A stretch of DNA of 58,321 nt from Vibrio fluminensis. Lineage in GTDB: Bacteria; Pseudomonadota; Gammaproteobacteria; Enterobacterales; Vibrionaceae. Below are positions 1 to 8,113 of this stretch, in pieces. Made by a program: the position numbers and the translations under genes. Below the pieces are notes generated by a model. That model saw only the letters and a program-made list of their open reading frames with translations. It was not told the origin of the DNA and did not search any database. The stretch is taken from NCBI RefSeq assembly GCF_015278125.1, contig NZ_JADILO010000029.1, forward strand, positions 1 to 58,321, read 5' to 3'. Every line of letters begins with the position of its first letter. Position 1 is the first letter of the stretch.

Positions 1-11
1 ATCGCCAGGCT
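1..11 (+). rRNA. rrf: 5S rRNA, 3' end only
   Basis: The first bases (ATCGCCAGGCT) match the conserved 3' tip of gamma-proteobacterial 5S rRNA, where the GCCAGGC segment closes the terminal helix. The rest of the gene lies outside the window. A tRNA-Asp follows 42 bases downstream, the usual end of a Vibrio or enteric rrn operon, which supports the call. The exact 3' end is uncertain by a few bases. Confidence 0.7.
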
Positions 12-53
12 TTAATTTTGAACACTTGTCAGCGACGACAAGTATTCCACTGC

Positions 54-130
54 GGAGTGGTAGTTCAGTTGGTTAGAATACCGGCCTGTCACGCCGGGGG
101 TCGCGGGTTCGAGTCCCGTCCACTCCGCCA
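54..130 (+). tRNA. tRNA-Asp (GUC)
   Basis: A complete 77-base cloverleaf. The acceptor stem GGAGTGG pairs with CCACTCC, followed by discriminator G and an encoded CCA. The D-arm, the anticodon loop CTGTCAC (anticodon GTC) and the T-arm GGGTTCGAGTCCC are all present. It is nearly identical to E. coli tRNA-Asp. It sits just after the 5S 3' end, so it is the distal tRNA of an rrn operon. Confidence 0.97.
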
Positions 131-138
131 CTTTTTCG

Positions 139-166
139 AAAGCCCAGTCTATGACTGGGCTTTTGT
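139..166 (+). terminator. rrn/tRNA-Asp operon terminator
   Basis: Perfect inverted repeat AAGCCCAGT / ACTGGGCTT with a 5-base loop, followed by TT. It lies 9 bases after the tRNA and is a typical rho-independent terminator for the rrn transcript. Confidence 0.85.
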
Positions 167-194
167 CGTTTCTGGCAAAACGAAAAAGAAGAAT

Positions 195-244
195 GCACGA
201 TATCAAGATATCGTGCTTCGTGAACACGCCGTATCTGCGATACG
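195..244. repeat. Tandem palindromic hairpins
   Basis: Two perfect inverted repeats follow each other in the gap between the tRNA terminator and the convergent DUF2339 gene. The first is GCACGATATC / GATATCGTGC (195-204 and 207-216). The second is CGTATC / GATACG (230-235 and 239-244) with a TGC loop. The arrangement resembles REP/BIME-like extragenic elements. No second copy was seen in this window, so repeat status is inferred from structure only. Confidence 0.45.
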
Positions 245-341
245 TCGTTTCGAGATGCGGGAGCGTTCAGCCTCTTTGATGCTTCACTTCGGGAAAAGAG
301 AAATTAAGAGTTTCATATCTATGCAGATCTCTTTACGATGT

Positions 342-390
342 TTCTCACTTCTCACTTCTCACTTCTCACTTCTCACTTCTCACTTCTGCC
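342..390. repeat. Heptanucleotide microsatellite (TTCTCAC)n
   Basis: Six perfect copies of TTCTCAC (342-383) and a seventh degenerate copy TTCTGCC (384-390). The repeat overlaps the last codons and the stop of the leftward DUF2339 gene. On the coding strand the unit reads GAAGTGA. Confidence 0.95.
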
Positions 391-3059
391 TTTCCTTCTT
401 GCTCTGTTCGGTAATTCAATCGTTGGAATAGCCATCCTAATGCGATGAGTGATCCGCCAAGGCCTAAGAAACTAATTGCTCGCCAAATCCCTTCTAGTGT
501 CGCTGTATCGAGCAGAAATACTTTACATATCGCAACACCTAAAGTGATTAAACCAACCTTTTGAATCAAGTTGTGAGTTCTTCTGACACCGATGTACGTG
601 GTTGCAGCACCCGCTAAGATCAATGCGACCGAATAGCTGAACATTTCTGCCATGCCGGTTGGTTGATCAAGCATCATACTCCCCTGTTGCCAGAACTGAC
701 GGATGGATAAGGTTACCCATAGGCCAAAAGCGATAGCTGCAAACGTGTTGAGGTAGAGGCTTTTCATTGGTTGGGTGTAGAGCCTGTAATGACTAATGGC
801 CAAGGTAGCGAGTACTGGCAATAACCATCCAGGAGCAAGCCAGTTAATGAGCGGTAGATCAGCGCCGGTGACATAGCTATTAAGCAGCGGTTGATAAATC
901 GTATTGAGAACAAAAAACAGCACCGCAACGATAGAGAGCAAAAGATAACAATAACCTTGGTAGAAGATCCTTAGTTTTACCGCATGTTTTAACTTGTACT
1001 GGTAGACAGCGAATAGAGCGATTGCTTGAGTGATAAATAGTGATGTTGAATAGAAGCTAAAATCAGAAATGAAATTAAAGCTGCCCAGAAGCCAGTAGTT
1101 GGTTTGAGCAAATATAAGTACCACTGCTAGATGTAAGATTGATCCTTCCAACCACTCTGCTAGAAGTCTTAGTTTATGCTTTGTTAGTAAGTGACGAGCA
1201 ATCCAAAGTGCTCCGATTGCTGGAACATAGCTTTCAGCTACCGAGCTCCATGTGCCGATGAGTGAAATTTGTAACGCGGGAACAAAGGGAATGGCACTAA
1301 CGAGTAGGATTAGTGTCGTCGTCATTGCTTTGATGGAGAGAGTGCCCGGTGAATAAAGCTTTCGCGTATGTTGCCAAACTGCGATAACGACTTGCAGTGA
1401 GATTGAGAGCGCTAACCACTCACTATTTAAGAAGCAGTAACTCAGAGCTAAAGCGATAAGATGGAGCGAGCTTGACGCCTCTTTCACTAACTGCCCAACT
1501 CTTACCGCGATCACAAGTGCAAATAGACTCGATATTACGCTAAACACTGCCCAAAACTGAATGAAGGGCGATTGGATTACCTCCAGATAAAGCAAATTGA
1601 TAAGCAGCATGCCTGGCAACACAATAACGGCCATCCAATAGGCGACAATGCCTCTATCGCCGAGCAGATACTGACTGGTACTTCTCGTTACGGCGATTAC
1701 GGTAGCAGCGGCGACGACAATCCATAACAGAGTGCTTGTGGTTACGTCATCAATTGCGATAGCGCCCAATTGGATGCAAAGGAGGGCGAGTGCCGTAACC
1801 GGATAGTAGCTTCTGAGTGCAAAGTTGCCTCGCAGCATTGGTAGAGCTAATAGTAGTACCGGATAAAGGAAAAACCACAGTGCGCCACTCTCGCGATATA
1901 GAGTCTGCTCTAGGTAAGCCAAGCTTACTAAAGTGAGACCTAATGCAGGAATCGTCGGGAGTGAGTATTTCCACTTACTGATTTGGCGATAGCGGAGCTT
2001 AAGGCTGATCCCCATGTAAGGTATGAATACAAGCAATAAGCTACTTAAGGAAATGGTACTAACATACCACCGCGTGATGATCTCATTGGGTATGTTGAAT
2101 ATTAGCAGTAACAGCCAACAGCAATGAGCTACCGTAACCGCCAGTGGTAGCCAGACTAGTTTGCTACGAGTATGTGTGAGTAAGCCTGCGATGGTGATAG
2201 TGGTGATGTAGCAGGTAAGAAGAATGTAGCTTGGGTCATTTCCTCCTATCCAAAATGGTGCGCTGTAGCCGCCAAACAGCCCAAGTGCGGCCATCAGAGG
2301 TCCCAATCTCAGCGTGAGCGTAAGACAAATTAACGCCAACACGGCCATTGCAATAAGAGCAATACTTGGGGTAAAGAATTGATAAACAACGGTTGAGAAT
2401 AATACGGTAGCGTATAGCCCACTCATTCCTGCAGCATACAGAGCTGCGGGTATATAGGTATCGGCATTTTGGCTAAGAAAGGTCGTTGATATGGCACTTA
2501 TCTTACGATGCGTTATTTCACCTAAGGAGATCACGCCAATGGAAAATAGCGTAGCGGCGAGCACTCTTACCATTGGAGAAAAAGTAAAGCTGCTACCGAC
2601 TACTTGAACCAAATAACCTGCGCCGACCACTAGGGCAAGCCCACCTATCCATACTAACCAATTGTCACGCATATGCTCGAACGTTTTATCGAGCCAGTTT
2701 GAAATAGGATCACTTGGGAGGTTGTGTTGGTTTGTAATAGCGTGAGGTTGCTCGTCGGCGGCAGAGCGAACAGTGGGTTCTGTCTCAGGTTCAGTTACAG
2801 GCTGTATTGAAGGCGTATTAAACGATTTATTTTCAGATGATGGTGACAGGCATGCGAGTTCAAAGTCCCCATCCAATTCCGCTATTGATGTTGGTGGCTT
2901 TGATGGTTCCTTTTCACCACTAAGCTGACTCAACTCGCGTTTAAGTTGTCTAATTTGTATTTCTAATTGATTCGCTTTTTGATACGCCAAAAATGCGATG
3001 ATAGGTGTGCCGATGACGGCTATTGCCACCAATAACCCGATCACAATCATCCATTCCAT
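366..3059 (-). CDS. DUF2339 family polytopic membrane protein
   Basis: An 897-residue inner-membrane protein. An N-terminal transmembrane helix (about 5-27) is followed by a short helical stretch, a polar Pro/Glu/Ser-rich linker to about residue 120, and then some 20 or more closely packed hydrophobic segments to the C-terminus. This architecture is that of the DUF2339 family, whose function is unknown. The start is preceded by AT-rich DNA and the gene appears monocistronic. The last residues (EVRSEK and stop) are written by a heptamer microsatellite, so the C-terminal tail is not a conserved part of the family. Family assignment is good; no role can be inferred. Confidence 0.88.
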   Translation of the reverse strand: MEWMIVIGLLVAIAVIGTPIIAFLAYQKANQLEIQIRQLKRELSQLSGEKEPSKPPTSIAELDGDFELACLSPSSENKSFNTPSIQPVTEPETEPTVRSAADEQPHAITNQHNLPSDPISNWLDKTFEHMRDNWLVWIGGLALVVGAGYLVQVVGSSFTFSPMVRVLAATLFSIGVISLGEITHRKISAISTTFLSQNADTYIPAALYAAGMSGLYATVLFSTVVYQFFTPSIALIAMAVLALICLTLTLRLGPLMAALGLFGGYSAPFWIGGNDPSYILLTCYITTITIAGLLTHTRSKLVWLPLAVTVAHCCWLLLLIFNIPNEIITRWYVSTISLSSLLLVFIPYMGISLKLRYRQISKWKYSLPTIPALGLTLVSLAYLEQTLYRESGALWFFLYPVLLLALPMLRGNFALRSYYPVTALALLCIQLGAIAIDDVTTSTLLWIVVAAATVIAVTRSTSQYLLGDRGIVAYWMAVIVLPGMLLINLLYLEVIQSPFIQFWAVFSVISSLFALVIAVRVGQLVKEASSSLHLIALALSYCFLNSEWLALSISLQVVIAVWQHTRKLYSPGTLSIKAMTTTLILLVSAIPFVPALQISLIGTWSSVAESYVPAIGALWIARHLLTKHKLRLLAEWLEGSILHLAVVLIFAQTNYWLLGSFNFISDFSFYSTSLFITQAIALFAVYQYKLKHAVKLRIFYQGYCYLLLSIVAVLFFVLNTIYQPLLNSYVTGADLPLINWLAPGWLLPVLATLAISHYRLYTQPMKSLYLNTFAAIAFGLWVTLSIRQFWQQGSMMLDQPTGMAEMFSYSVALILAGAATTYIGVRRTHNLIQKVGLITLGVAICKVFLLDTATLEGIWRAISFLGLGGSLIALGWLFQRLNYRTEQEGKAEVRSEK

Positions 3060-3211
3060 TTCTTATATTCCATGTTTAGTTCATCGACAGTTAACATCAA
3101 TGCTCGTTCTGACTCTCAATATTCTAGAACTAAACGCAGTGTAAGAAATTAGACTGAGAGTGTTTGTGCTTATGTTGCATTTAACTCTCGACAATAATCG
3201 GGCTGAGATCG

Positions 3212-3565
3212 CTATTTTTCTTGGTTTATGTGTTCGATATAAGCAAAGATTTCTCGAACCTGTTGCTGGTTAAGTACACTTCCCCAAGCTGGCATCTCTT
3301 CATTGCCATTGAGTACGGTCTCAATTAATTCTGCTTCTGACTCAAACCAAGAGTTGAGTTCTTGATAAATGTTCGACGGTTGCTCATTTAGTGCTTGCGC
3401 AGCTATGCCATCACCATGTCCCATTTCACCGTGACAGGCTAAGCAAAGTGTGCGGTAGTGTTGTTGGCCATTCTCTATTGCGCTTGGTGTAATAGTGTTA
3501 GCTAAAACCAGCGAAGGCAGAATAATCAGCGTGGCAGCGATAAGAACAGTAGCAATCTTTTGCAT
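3212..3565 (-). CDS. Periplasmic class I c-type cytochrome
   Basis: A 117-residue protein with a Sec signal peptide (about 1-22, ending VLA) and a single haem-attachment motif CLACH near residue 41, followed by GEMGHGD. The likely axial methionine is in EEMPAWG near the C-terminal third. The remainder (QVREIFAYI) is the usual final helix of small cytochrome c domains. It should act as a periplasmic electron carrier after haem ligation by the Ccm system. It lies immediately downstream of the haem operon hemCDXY on the same strand but after a terminator, so it probably has its own promoter. The redox partner is unknown. Confidence 0.9.
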   Translation of the reverse strand: MQKIATVLIAATLIILPSLVLANTITPSAIENGQQHYRTLCLACHGEMGHGDGIAAQALNEQPSNIYQELNSWFESEAELIETVLNGNEEMPAWGSVLNQQQVREIFAYIEHINQEK

Positions 3566-3648
3566 GATAAGAATCCATAAAATCTTAAAGTCATGTCATA
3601 TAAGGTATGCTATCTGTTATGAACGGGATCTGAATGGTTTGTTTAGAT

Positions 3649-3678
3649 ACAAAAAAGCCGACGTTAAGCCGGCTTTAA
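3649..3678 (-). terminator. hemCDXY operon terminator
   Basis: Inverted repeat AAAGCCG / CGGCTTT (3654-3660 and 3670-3676). Read leftward it ends in a run of six T. It lies 25 bases after the hemY stop and before the cytochrome gene. Confidence 0.8.
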
Positions 3679-3701
3679 AATCGTAAAGTGTCTTACTTAA
3701 A

Positions 3702-4883
3702 CTATTTGCTACTGACTAAAGTTAACGCTTTCTTTGATACTTCATGTGCAGCCTTATTGAAGTTTTGTTTCTCCAACGCATCGGCTAAGTAAGCGTAATC
3801 AGACACATTTGAGCGTTGCGCAAGGGCTTTCTCAAAATGTTCCTGAGCTTCTGACCATTTCTGACTGCGTAGATGGAACTGAGCCAGTGCGCTGTGCGCT
3901 TCAGCATTGTTGCCATCTTTACGTAGTGTATCTTCAAGAAAGACCACCGCTGGGTGGCTATCAAGCAAGTTCAATTCAGGCAGAAGTTTGTATAGATCGG
4001 CATTAGGGTGCTTCTTCAATGTCTCTTTGATAATCGTAAACGCATTATCATCTGCTTTGCGAGAGATCAGTTGTTTGGTAAAGCATTCCACTAGGTGTAA
4101 GTCGCCCTTAACCTTGCGTGGCAGCGAATTCCAATGTTGAGTCAGCCCCTCACTGCCTTGTTGTTCCGCAATTTCAGCTAACAGACCACACTGCGCATGT
4201 TGCTCAAGTTGTAATTGCTCTTCTTTAGTGATGAGTTTTGTTTTAGTGAGCTTCGGTAGTAGGTCTAATAGCGGCTGCCAAAGCTTAAGTTCCATGTAAA
4301 CCGTTTTAAGCAGGTTTAGCACAATCGCATTATTTGGAAATTCGCCCTTCAGATCAGATAGCGTCACAAAGGCATCATCAAAACGCGTTTCACGCAGTTG
4401 CTGCTTTGCTCGAGTTAGTTCTACCGCTAGGCGTGAATCTTTTTGCTCTGCTGCTAGTTTGAGGTAGTGATCGCGCTTCGCACTATCACCCTGTCCTTGT
4501 GCTGCCTCTGATGCAACCAAATAACACAGCAAAGGCATATCGTGGTGATTTGCCCAGCGAGTCACTTTCTTTTCTGCGTCTTTAAAATCACCTTCTAACA
4601 GTTTGATGATCCCTTCGTTAGTATAACGACGGGAGCGACGCATTTTACGTACACTGAAGTAATTCCAAGTTGCTGAGCTTGCATAGAAGACTTTCTTGAT
4701 CAGAAACTCAAGTGCAAACAGAGCCGCCAATGCAGCAATAACAAAAATCACTAACGTGGTGACACTCATCTCGATGGTTTGGTTTGCCACAGAGATCAAT
4801 ACATAGCCTTGCTGGCCAGAGTATTGGCTACCGAGAAATAGACCAGCGCCTAGTATGGCGAAGAGAAATATCAGTCGAAACAT
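3702..4883 (-). CDS. hemY: HemY, TPR membrane protein of the haem operon
   Basis: A 393-residue protein with two N-terminal transmembrane helices (about 3-20 and 40-60), a basic segment (VRKMRRSRR) and a long alpha-helical TPR-like region to the end (for example NAEAHSALAQFHLRSQKW). This is the enterobacterial/Vibrio HemY, the product of the last gene of hemCDXY; it is not the unrelated protoporphyrinogen oxidase of Gram-positives also called HemY. Its role in late tetrapyrrole synthesis is not settled. The start codon overlaps the hemX stop by one base (TAATG) behind a strong GGAGG, implying translational coupling. Confidence 0.93.
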   Translation of the reverse strand: MFRLIFLFAILGAGLFLGSQYSGQQGYVLISVANQTIEMSVTTLVIFVIAALAALFALEFLIKKVFYASSATWNYFSVRKMRRSRRYTNEGIIKLLEGDFKDAEKKVTRWANHHDMPLLCYLVASEAAQGQGDSAKRDHYLKLAAEQKDSRLAVELTRAKQQLRETRFDDAFVTLSDLKGEFPNNAIVLNLLKTVYMELKLWQPLLDLLPKLTKTKLITKEEQLQLEQHAQCGLLAEIAEQQGSEGLTQHWNSLPRKVKGDLHLVECFTKQLISRKADDNAFTIIKETLKKHPNADLYKLLPELNLLDSHPAVVFLEDTLRKDGNNAEAHSALAQFHLRSQKWSEAQEHFEKALAQRSNVSDYAYLADALEKQNFNKAAHEVSKKALTLVSSK

Positions 4884-6079
4884 TATTTTTCCTCCGTCAC
4901 TAGCGTTGTTACCTCACGGCGTAAGCGCTCACGAATGACATCAGATAGGATCTGTTGGGTTTCGAGTTTAACCGGGTAATCAACTTCTACCGTTTGCTTG
5001 CTTAATAGCTCTAGTGCTTTATCGAACTCTTTTACAGCATTGCTATTTTGGTCGTAGAAGGCTTGTGACCATTGCTCTGCCGTACTTAGAGCTGCGGTGT
5101 AAATCTCTTGTTGCTCTACGTAGACTGCTTTGATTGCGGTCTCCAATTTTGCCTTCATATTCTCTTTGAGGTAGAAGTGCTGCTGTGGGGAAAGCAATGG
5201 GATGATATTGCCATCGCGAGTACGGAAGGTGATGAAGTTTTCCGAAAAGTCTTTGAGCGATGTTTTTAGATTCTGCTGCCAGTCGTTGATATCTTGCGAT
5301 ACTTTTTCGTCTTCTTGCACTTTTTCTTCAGGAAGAATAGCGTTGGCGAGCGGTAACTGATCGACTTGCTGCTGCAGTGCCGTTAAACGCAGTACTAAAC
5401 CATCTCGGTCAATAAGAGGGATCGTTTTTAATTTAGTGATGTCATTAGCCATCGATTTACGCAGTGGGACCAAGCTTGGATCGTTCAGCGCAGCAATGCG
5501 TTGGTCAGCGCTCTCCATGAGTAGAGTGGCGCTCTCTGCATCATGCTCAAGGAACAGTTTGCGTCCAGCCAGTTTCACTAGGTAGTCAGCTTCCGCTAAC
5601 AACCAATCGTTCGGGCGACGTCCTTTCACATCTGCGACAGCCAGTTGTAGGCTTTCAATACTCTTTTGTTGCTGAGCTAATACGGTTTCTGCGCGGTGGG
5701 CAATTTCAGTCGCTTTAGCAATTGTTGCCTCTTCAGTCGCTTTGACTTCACTGGTCAGCGATGATTGGGTTTGTTGAAGTTGCGCGGTTAGAGCATCAAT
5801 TTTTGCTTGGTACTGAGCGTCTTTTTGCTGCATGTGGTAAGTTAATCCACCACCAAACAGGATGGAAAGCACAATCGCAATTGCGCCCAGTTTAACGCCT
5901 CGCTTACCATGCTTCTCTTCTGCTTGAGGTGCTGGTTGGTTAGCGGGTTCATTTTGAGTTGTTTCGGGCTTTGATTCAGCTTGTGTTTCAGTTGGAGAGG
6001 TAGTGTCGACGCCTGGCTCTTGAGCTAGTTCGGTTTTGTTCTCTGATTCAACCTGATCGTTATTCTTTTTACTTGTCAT
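4883..6079 (-). CDS. hemX: HemX, membrane protein of the haem operon
   Basis: A 398-residue protein with a polar Glu/Gln/Pro-rich N-terminus (about 1-65), one transmembrane helix (about 75-93, LGAIAIVLSILFGGGLTYH), a coiled-coil stretch (DAQYQAKIDALTAQLQQTQ) and a helical C-terminal domain. It is often annotated as uroporphyrin-III C-methyltransferase, but no SAM-binding motif is visible, so that name should not be trusted. I chose the ATG at 6079 over the in-frame start 34 codons upstream. AGGACG stands at the right distance, and the longer form would lie inside hemD. It overlaps the end of hemD by 11 bases. Confidence 0.92.
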   Translation of the reverse strand: MTSKKNNDQVESENKTELAQEPGVDTTSPTETQAESKPETTQNEPANQPAPQAEEKHGKRGVKLGAIAIVLSILFGGGLTYHMQQKDAQYQAKIDALTAQLQQTQSSLTSEVKATEEATIAKATEIAHRAETVLAQQQKSIESLQLAVADVKGRRPNDWLLAEADYLVKLAGRKLFLEHDAESATLLMESADQRIAALNDPSLVPLRKSMANDITKLKTIPLIDRDGLVLRLTALQQQVDQLPLANAILPEEKVQEDEKVSQDINDWQQNLKTSLKDFSENFITFRTRDGNIIPLLSPQQHFYLKENMKAKLETAIKAVYVEQQEIYTAALSTAEQWSQAFYDQNSNAVKEFDKALELLSKQTVEVDYPVKLETQQILSDVIRERLRREVTTLVTEEK

Positions 6080-6824
6080 TGTTTTCGTCCTGTTTCCTTG
6101 GCCAGAGAGATGCCAATAAATCTTTGTTTGAAGCACTTCCTGTATTGACGACGGTTTGGAAGCCAACGCGCCGCGCTTCAATCGCTATGCGTTCACTCGG
6201 AACGAAGAGCACCAACTGGAAAATCCAATCTCTATACTGTGGTGCAATTTGTTCTATGAAGAAGCTAAGTTGTCCCGAGCTGGTAATAATAAGTTGTTTA
6301 ATCTGACTATCTTGCCAGAAAGGTACTGCAATTTCTGAGTGGAAAACGAGATTTTCACGTTTATACACCTCGCAATACTCGACGATCGCCCCTCTTCCTT
6401 GCAAAGTTTCATAAATAAGCTCGCGACCACCATTACCTCTTAAAATGACGATTCGCTTGCCTGAGACTTGTTGCAACGGAGAGAGGTTCAGTAAGTTCTC
6501 ACTATCACTAACTTCAGGGTAGTGTACTTTCTGATTCACCGCTTTGCTTAAAAACTGTGCGGATTTTTGACCGACGGCAAGGTAGGTTGCTGTTTTCGGC
6601 CAGTTAAGATTGGCATTAGTGAGAGCTTGGTGGGTGAATTCCACGGTATGCTGGCTGACAGCAATAATGATATCAGCCAGAGGTAGCTGTTGTTTTAAGC
6701 TGGAGAGTTGCTCCCCAGCTAGGATGGTAATCAAGGGGTGGTGGATTGCTTTGACGCCAAGCTCTTCAAGTTGGCGACAAAGTGCAAGCCCTTGTTTACC
6801 TGGTCGCGTAACGAGCACGCTCAT
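6069..6824 (-). CDS. hemD: Uroporphyrinogen-III synthase
   Basis: A 251-residue cytosolic enzyme that cyclises hydroxymethylbilane with inversion of ring D to give uroporphyrinogen III, the branch point to haem, sirohaem and B12. It starts MSVLVTRPGKQG, the usual HemD N-terminal strand, and contains the GKRIVILRGNGGREL segment and a C-terminal TSSGQLSFF motif typical of the two-domain fold. It begins 5 bases after the hemC stop and overlaps hemX, as in the conserved hemCDXY operon. Confidence 0.95.
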   Translation of the reverse strand: MSVLVTRPGKQGLALCRQLEELGVKAIHHPLITILAGEQLSSLKQQLPLADIIIAVSQHTVEFTHQALTNANLNWPKTATYLAVGQKSAQFLSKAVNQKVHYPEVSDSENLLNLSPLQQVSGKRIVILRGNGGRELIYETLQGRGAIVEYCEVYKRENLVFHSEIAVPFWQDSQIKQLIITSSGQLSFFIEQIAPQYRDWIFQLVLFVPSERIAIEARRVGFQTVVNTGSASNKDLLASLWPRKQDENNDK

Positions 6825-6829
6825 AGCAA

Positions 6830-7768
6830 TTACTCGTGATCAGCGTACAGTCGCGCAAGGATGTCACGAGCCCCGTTCTCTAGCAGTTGATTTGCTAGTT
6901 TGACGCCCATTGCTTCTGCTTGTGCGCGAGGTCCACGAATTTCACCACGAACTATCTCACTACCATCAGGTTCGCCTACCAGTGCGCGTAACCAAAGTTC
7001 ATCACCATCGAGCAGTGAATAGCTGCCGATTGGCACTTGGCAGCCACCCTCGAGAGTTAGGTTCATTGCGCGCTCACACTTAACACGATCCGCAGTATCG
7101 ATGTGGTTAAGAGGTTCAAGTAGTTTGATAAGGCGCTTGTCATCGAGACGACACTCAATACCGACCGCACCTTGTCCTACCGCTGGCAGCGACTGCTCTG
7201 GTTCGATAAAGCTCGCTATGCGTTCTTCAAGCTTAAGACGTTTCAAGCCTGCAGCTGCAAGAACAATCGCATCGTATTCACCAGCATCCAGTTTACCTAA
7301 GCGAGTACCTACATTGCCGCGTAGTTCTTTGATCACAAGATCTGGGCGATATTCTTTCAACTGGCATTGACGGCGTAGGCTACAAGTGCCCACAACCGCA
7401 CCTTGAGGCAGATCGTCAACATTTTTGTAGGTGTTCGAAACGAAAGCATCACGCGGGTCTTCACGCTCACAAATCGTCACAAGCCCCAAACCTTCAGGGA
7501 AGTCGACTGGCACGTCCTTCATTGAGTGCACCGCTAGGTCAGCGCGTCCTTCGATCATCGCCACTTCAAGTTCTTTAACGAACAGGCCTTTACCGCCAAC
7601 TTTAGCTAGAGGCGTATCCAAAATGATGTCGCCTTTAGTTACCATAGTCACGAGTTCAACTTCGAGACCTGGATGGGCAGCTTGCAAAGCATCTTTAACA
7701 TAGTGAGCCTGCCATAGAGCAAGAGGGCTTTTACGCGTCGCAATTCGAATTGGAGCCGTGTTTGTCAT
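6830..7768 (-). CDS. hemC: Hydroxymethylbilane synthase (porphobilinogen deaminase)
   Basis: A 312-residue enzyme that polymerises four porphobilinogen molecules into hydroxymethylbilane. The N-terminus IRIATRKSPLALWQA, the central SLRRQCQLKEYRPDL and LRGNVGTRLGKLD segments and LEGGCQVPIG are diagnostic. The cysteine of LEGGC carries the dipyrromethane cofactor. It is the first gene of hemCDXY and diverges from cyaA across about 345 bases, as in E. coli. Confidence 0.97.
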   Translation of the reverse strand: MTNTAPIRIATRKSPLALWQAHYVKDALQAAHPGLEVELVTMVTKGDIILDTPLAKVGGKGLFVKELEVAMIEGRADLAVHSMKDVPVDFPEGLGLVTICEREDPRDAFVSNTYKNVDDLPQGAVVGTCSLRRQCQLKEYRPDLVIKELRGNVGTRLGKLDAGEYDAIVLAAAGLKRLKLEERIASFIEPEQSLPAVGQGAVGIECRLDDKRLIKLLEPLNHIDTADRVKCERAMNLTLEGGCQVPIGSYSLLDGDELWLRALVGEPDGSEIVRGEIRGPRAQAEAMGVKLANQLLENGARDILARLYADHE

Positions 7769-8113
7769 ATTCGCCTGTTTTGAAATTATGGTAGATAAGC
7801 TAATCCTACCACTGAGAGGGCAAAAAATTTACTGATCAATGCATTGAATGCAGAAATGGACTCGCGTTAGCACATTTTGGTCAAAATATTGTGATTAAAG
7901 TCCCGTTTGTTAACTAGGTTATTATTAGAAAAGGCGGTTACAGACCAAACTAGGGAAAGGAAATCCAAGGATGTTGAAAGACAAAACAATGTAGAATCGA
8001 TCGTACAAATCTTTACCAATCAAAATAAAAATGATAGATTGATCACGTTTTGTTGGCGCTTTAGCCTATTTATTAAGCAAGGCGTATAATAGGAAATAAC
8101 CAAGGAATCTCCC
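7769..8113. promoter_or_regulatory. hemC/cyaA divergent promoter region
   Basis: An AT-rich gap of 345 bases between the divergent hemC and cyaA genes. A TATAAT hexamer at 8085-8090 is a good -10 candidate for cyaA, with a weak -35 (TTAGCC, 8061-8066) 18 bases upstream. I looked for a full CRP palindrome, which regulates cyaA in E. coli, and found only a half site (TGTGA near 7890). No convincing gene is present; the short open frame here has no coding character. Confidence 0.45.

Noticed and set aside
342..390. Phase-variable switch of the DUF2339 gene
   Set aside because: The stop is reached within three units, so changes in the other copies do not affect the protein.
18..431. Open frame running through the tRNA-Asp
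   Set aside because: It crosses a clear tRNA and terminator; the reading frame is accidental.
4883..6181. HemX as uroporphyrinogen-III C-methyltransferase
   Set aside because: No SAM-binding or CobA-type motif is visible. The name is a legacy annotation, and the upstream 34 codons belong to hemD.
7880..7905. CRP site upstream of cyaA
   Set aside because: Only a TGTGA half site is present; the second half does not match TCACA at the required spacing.
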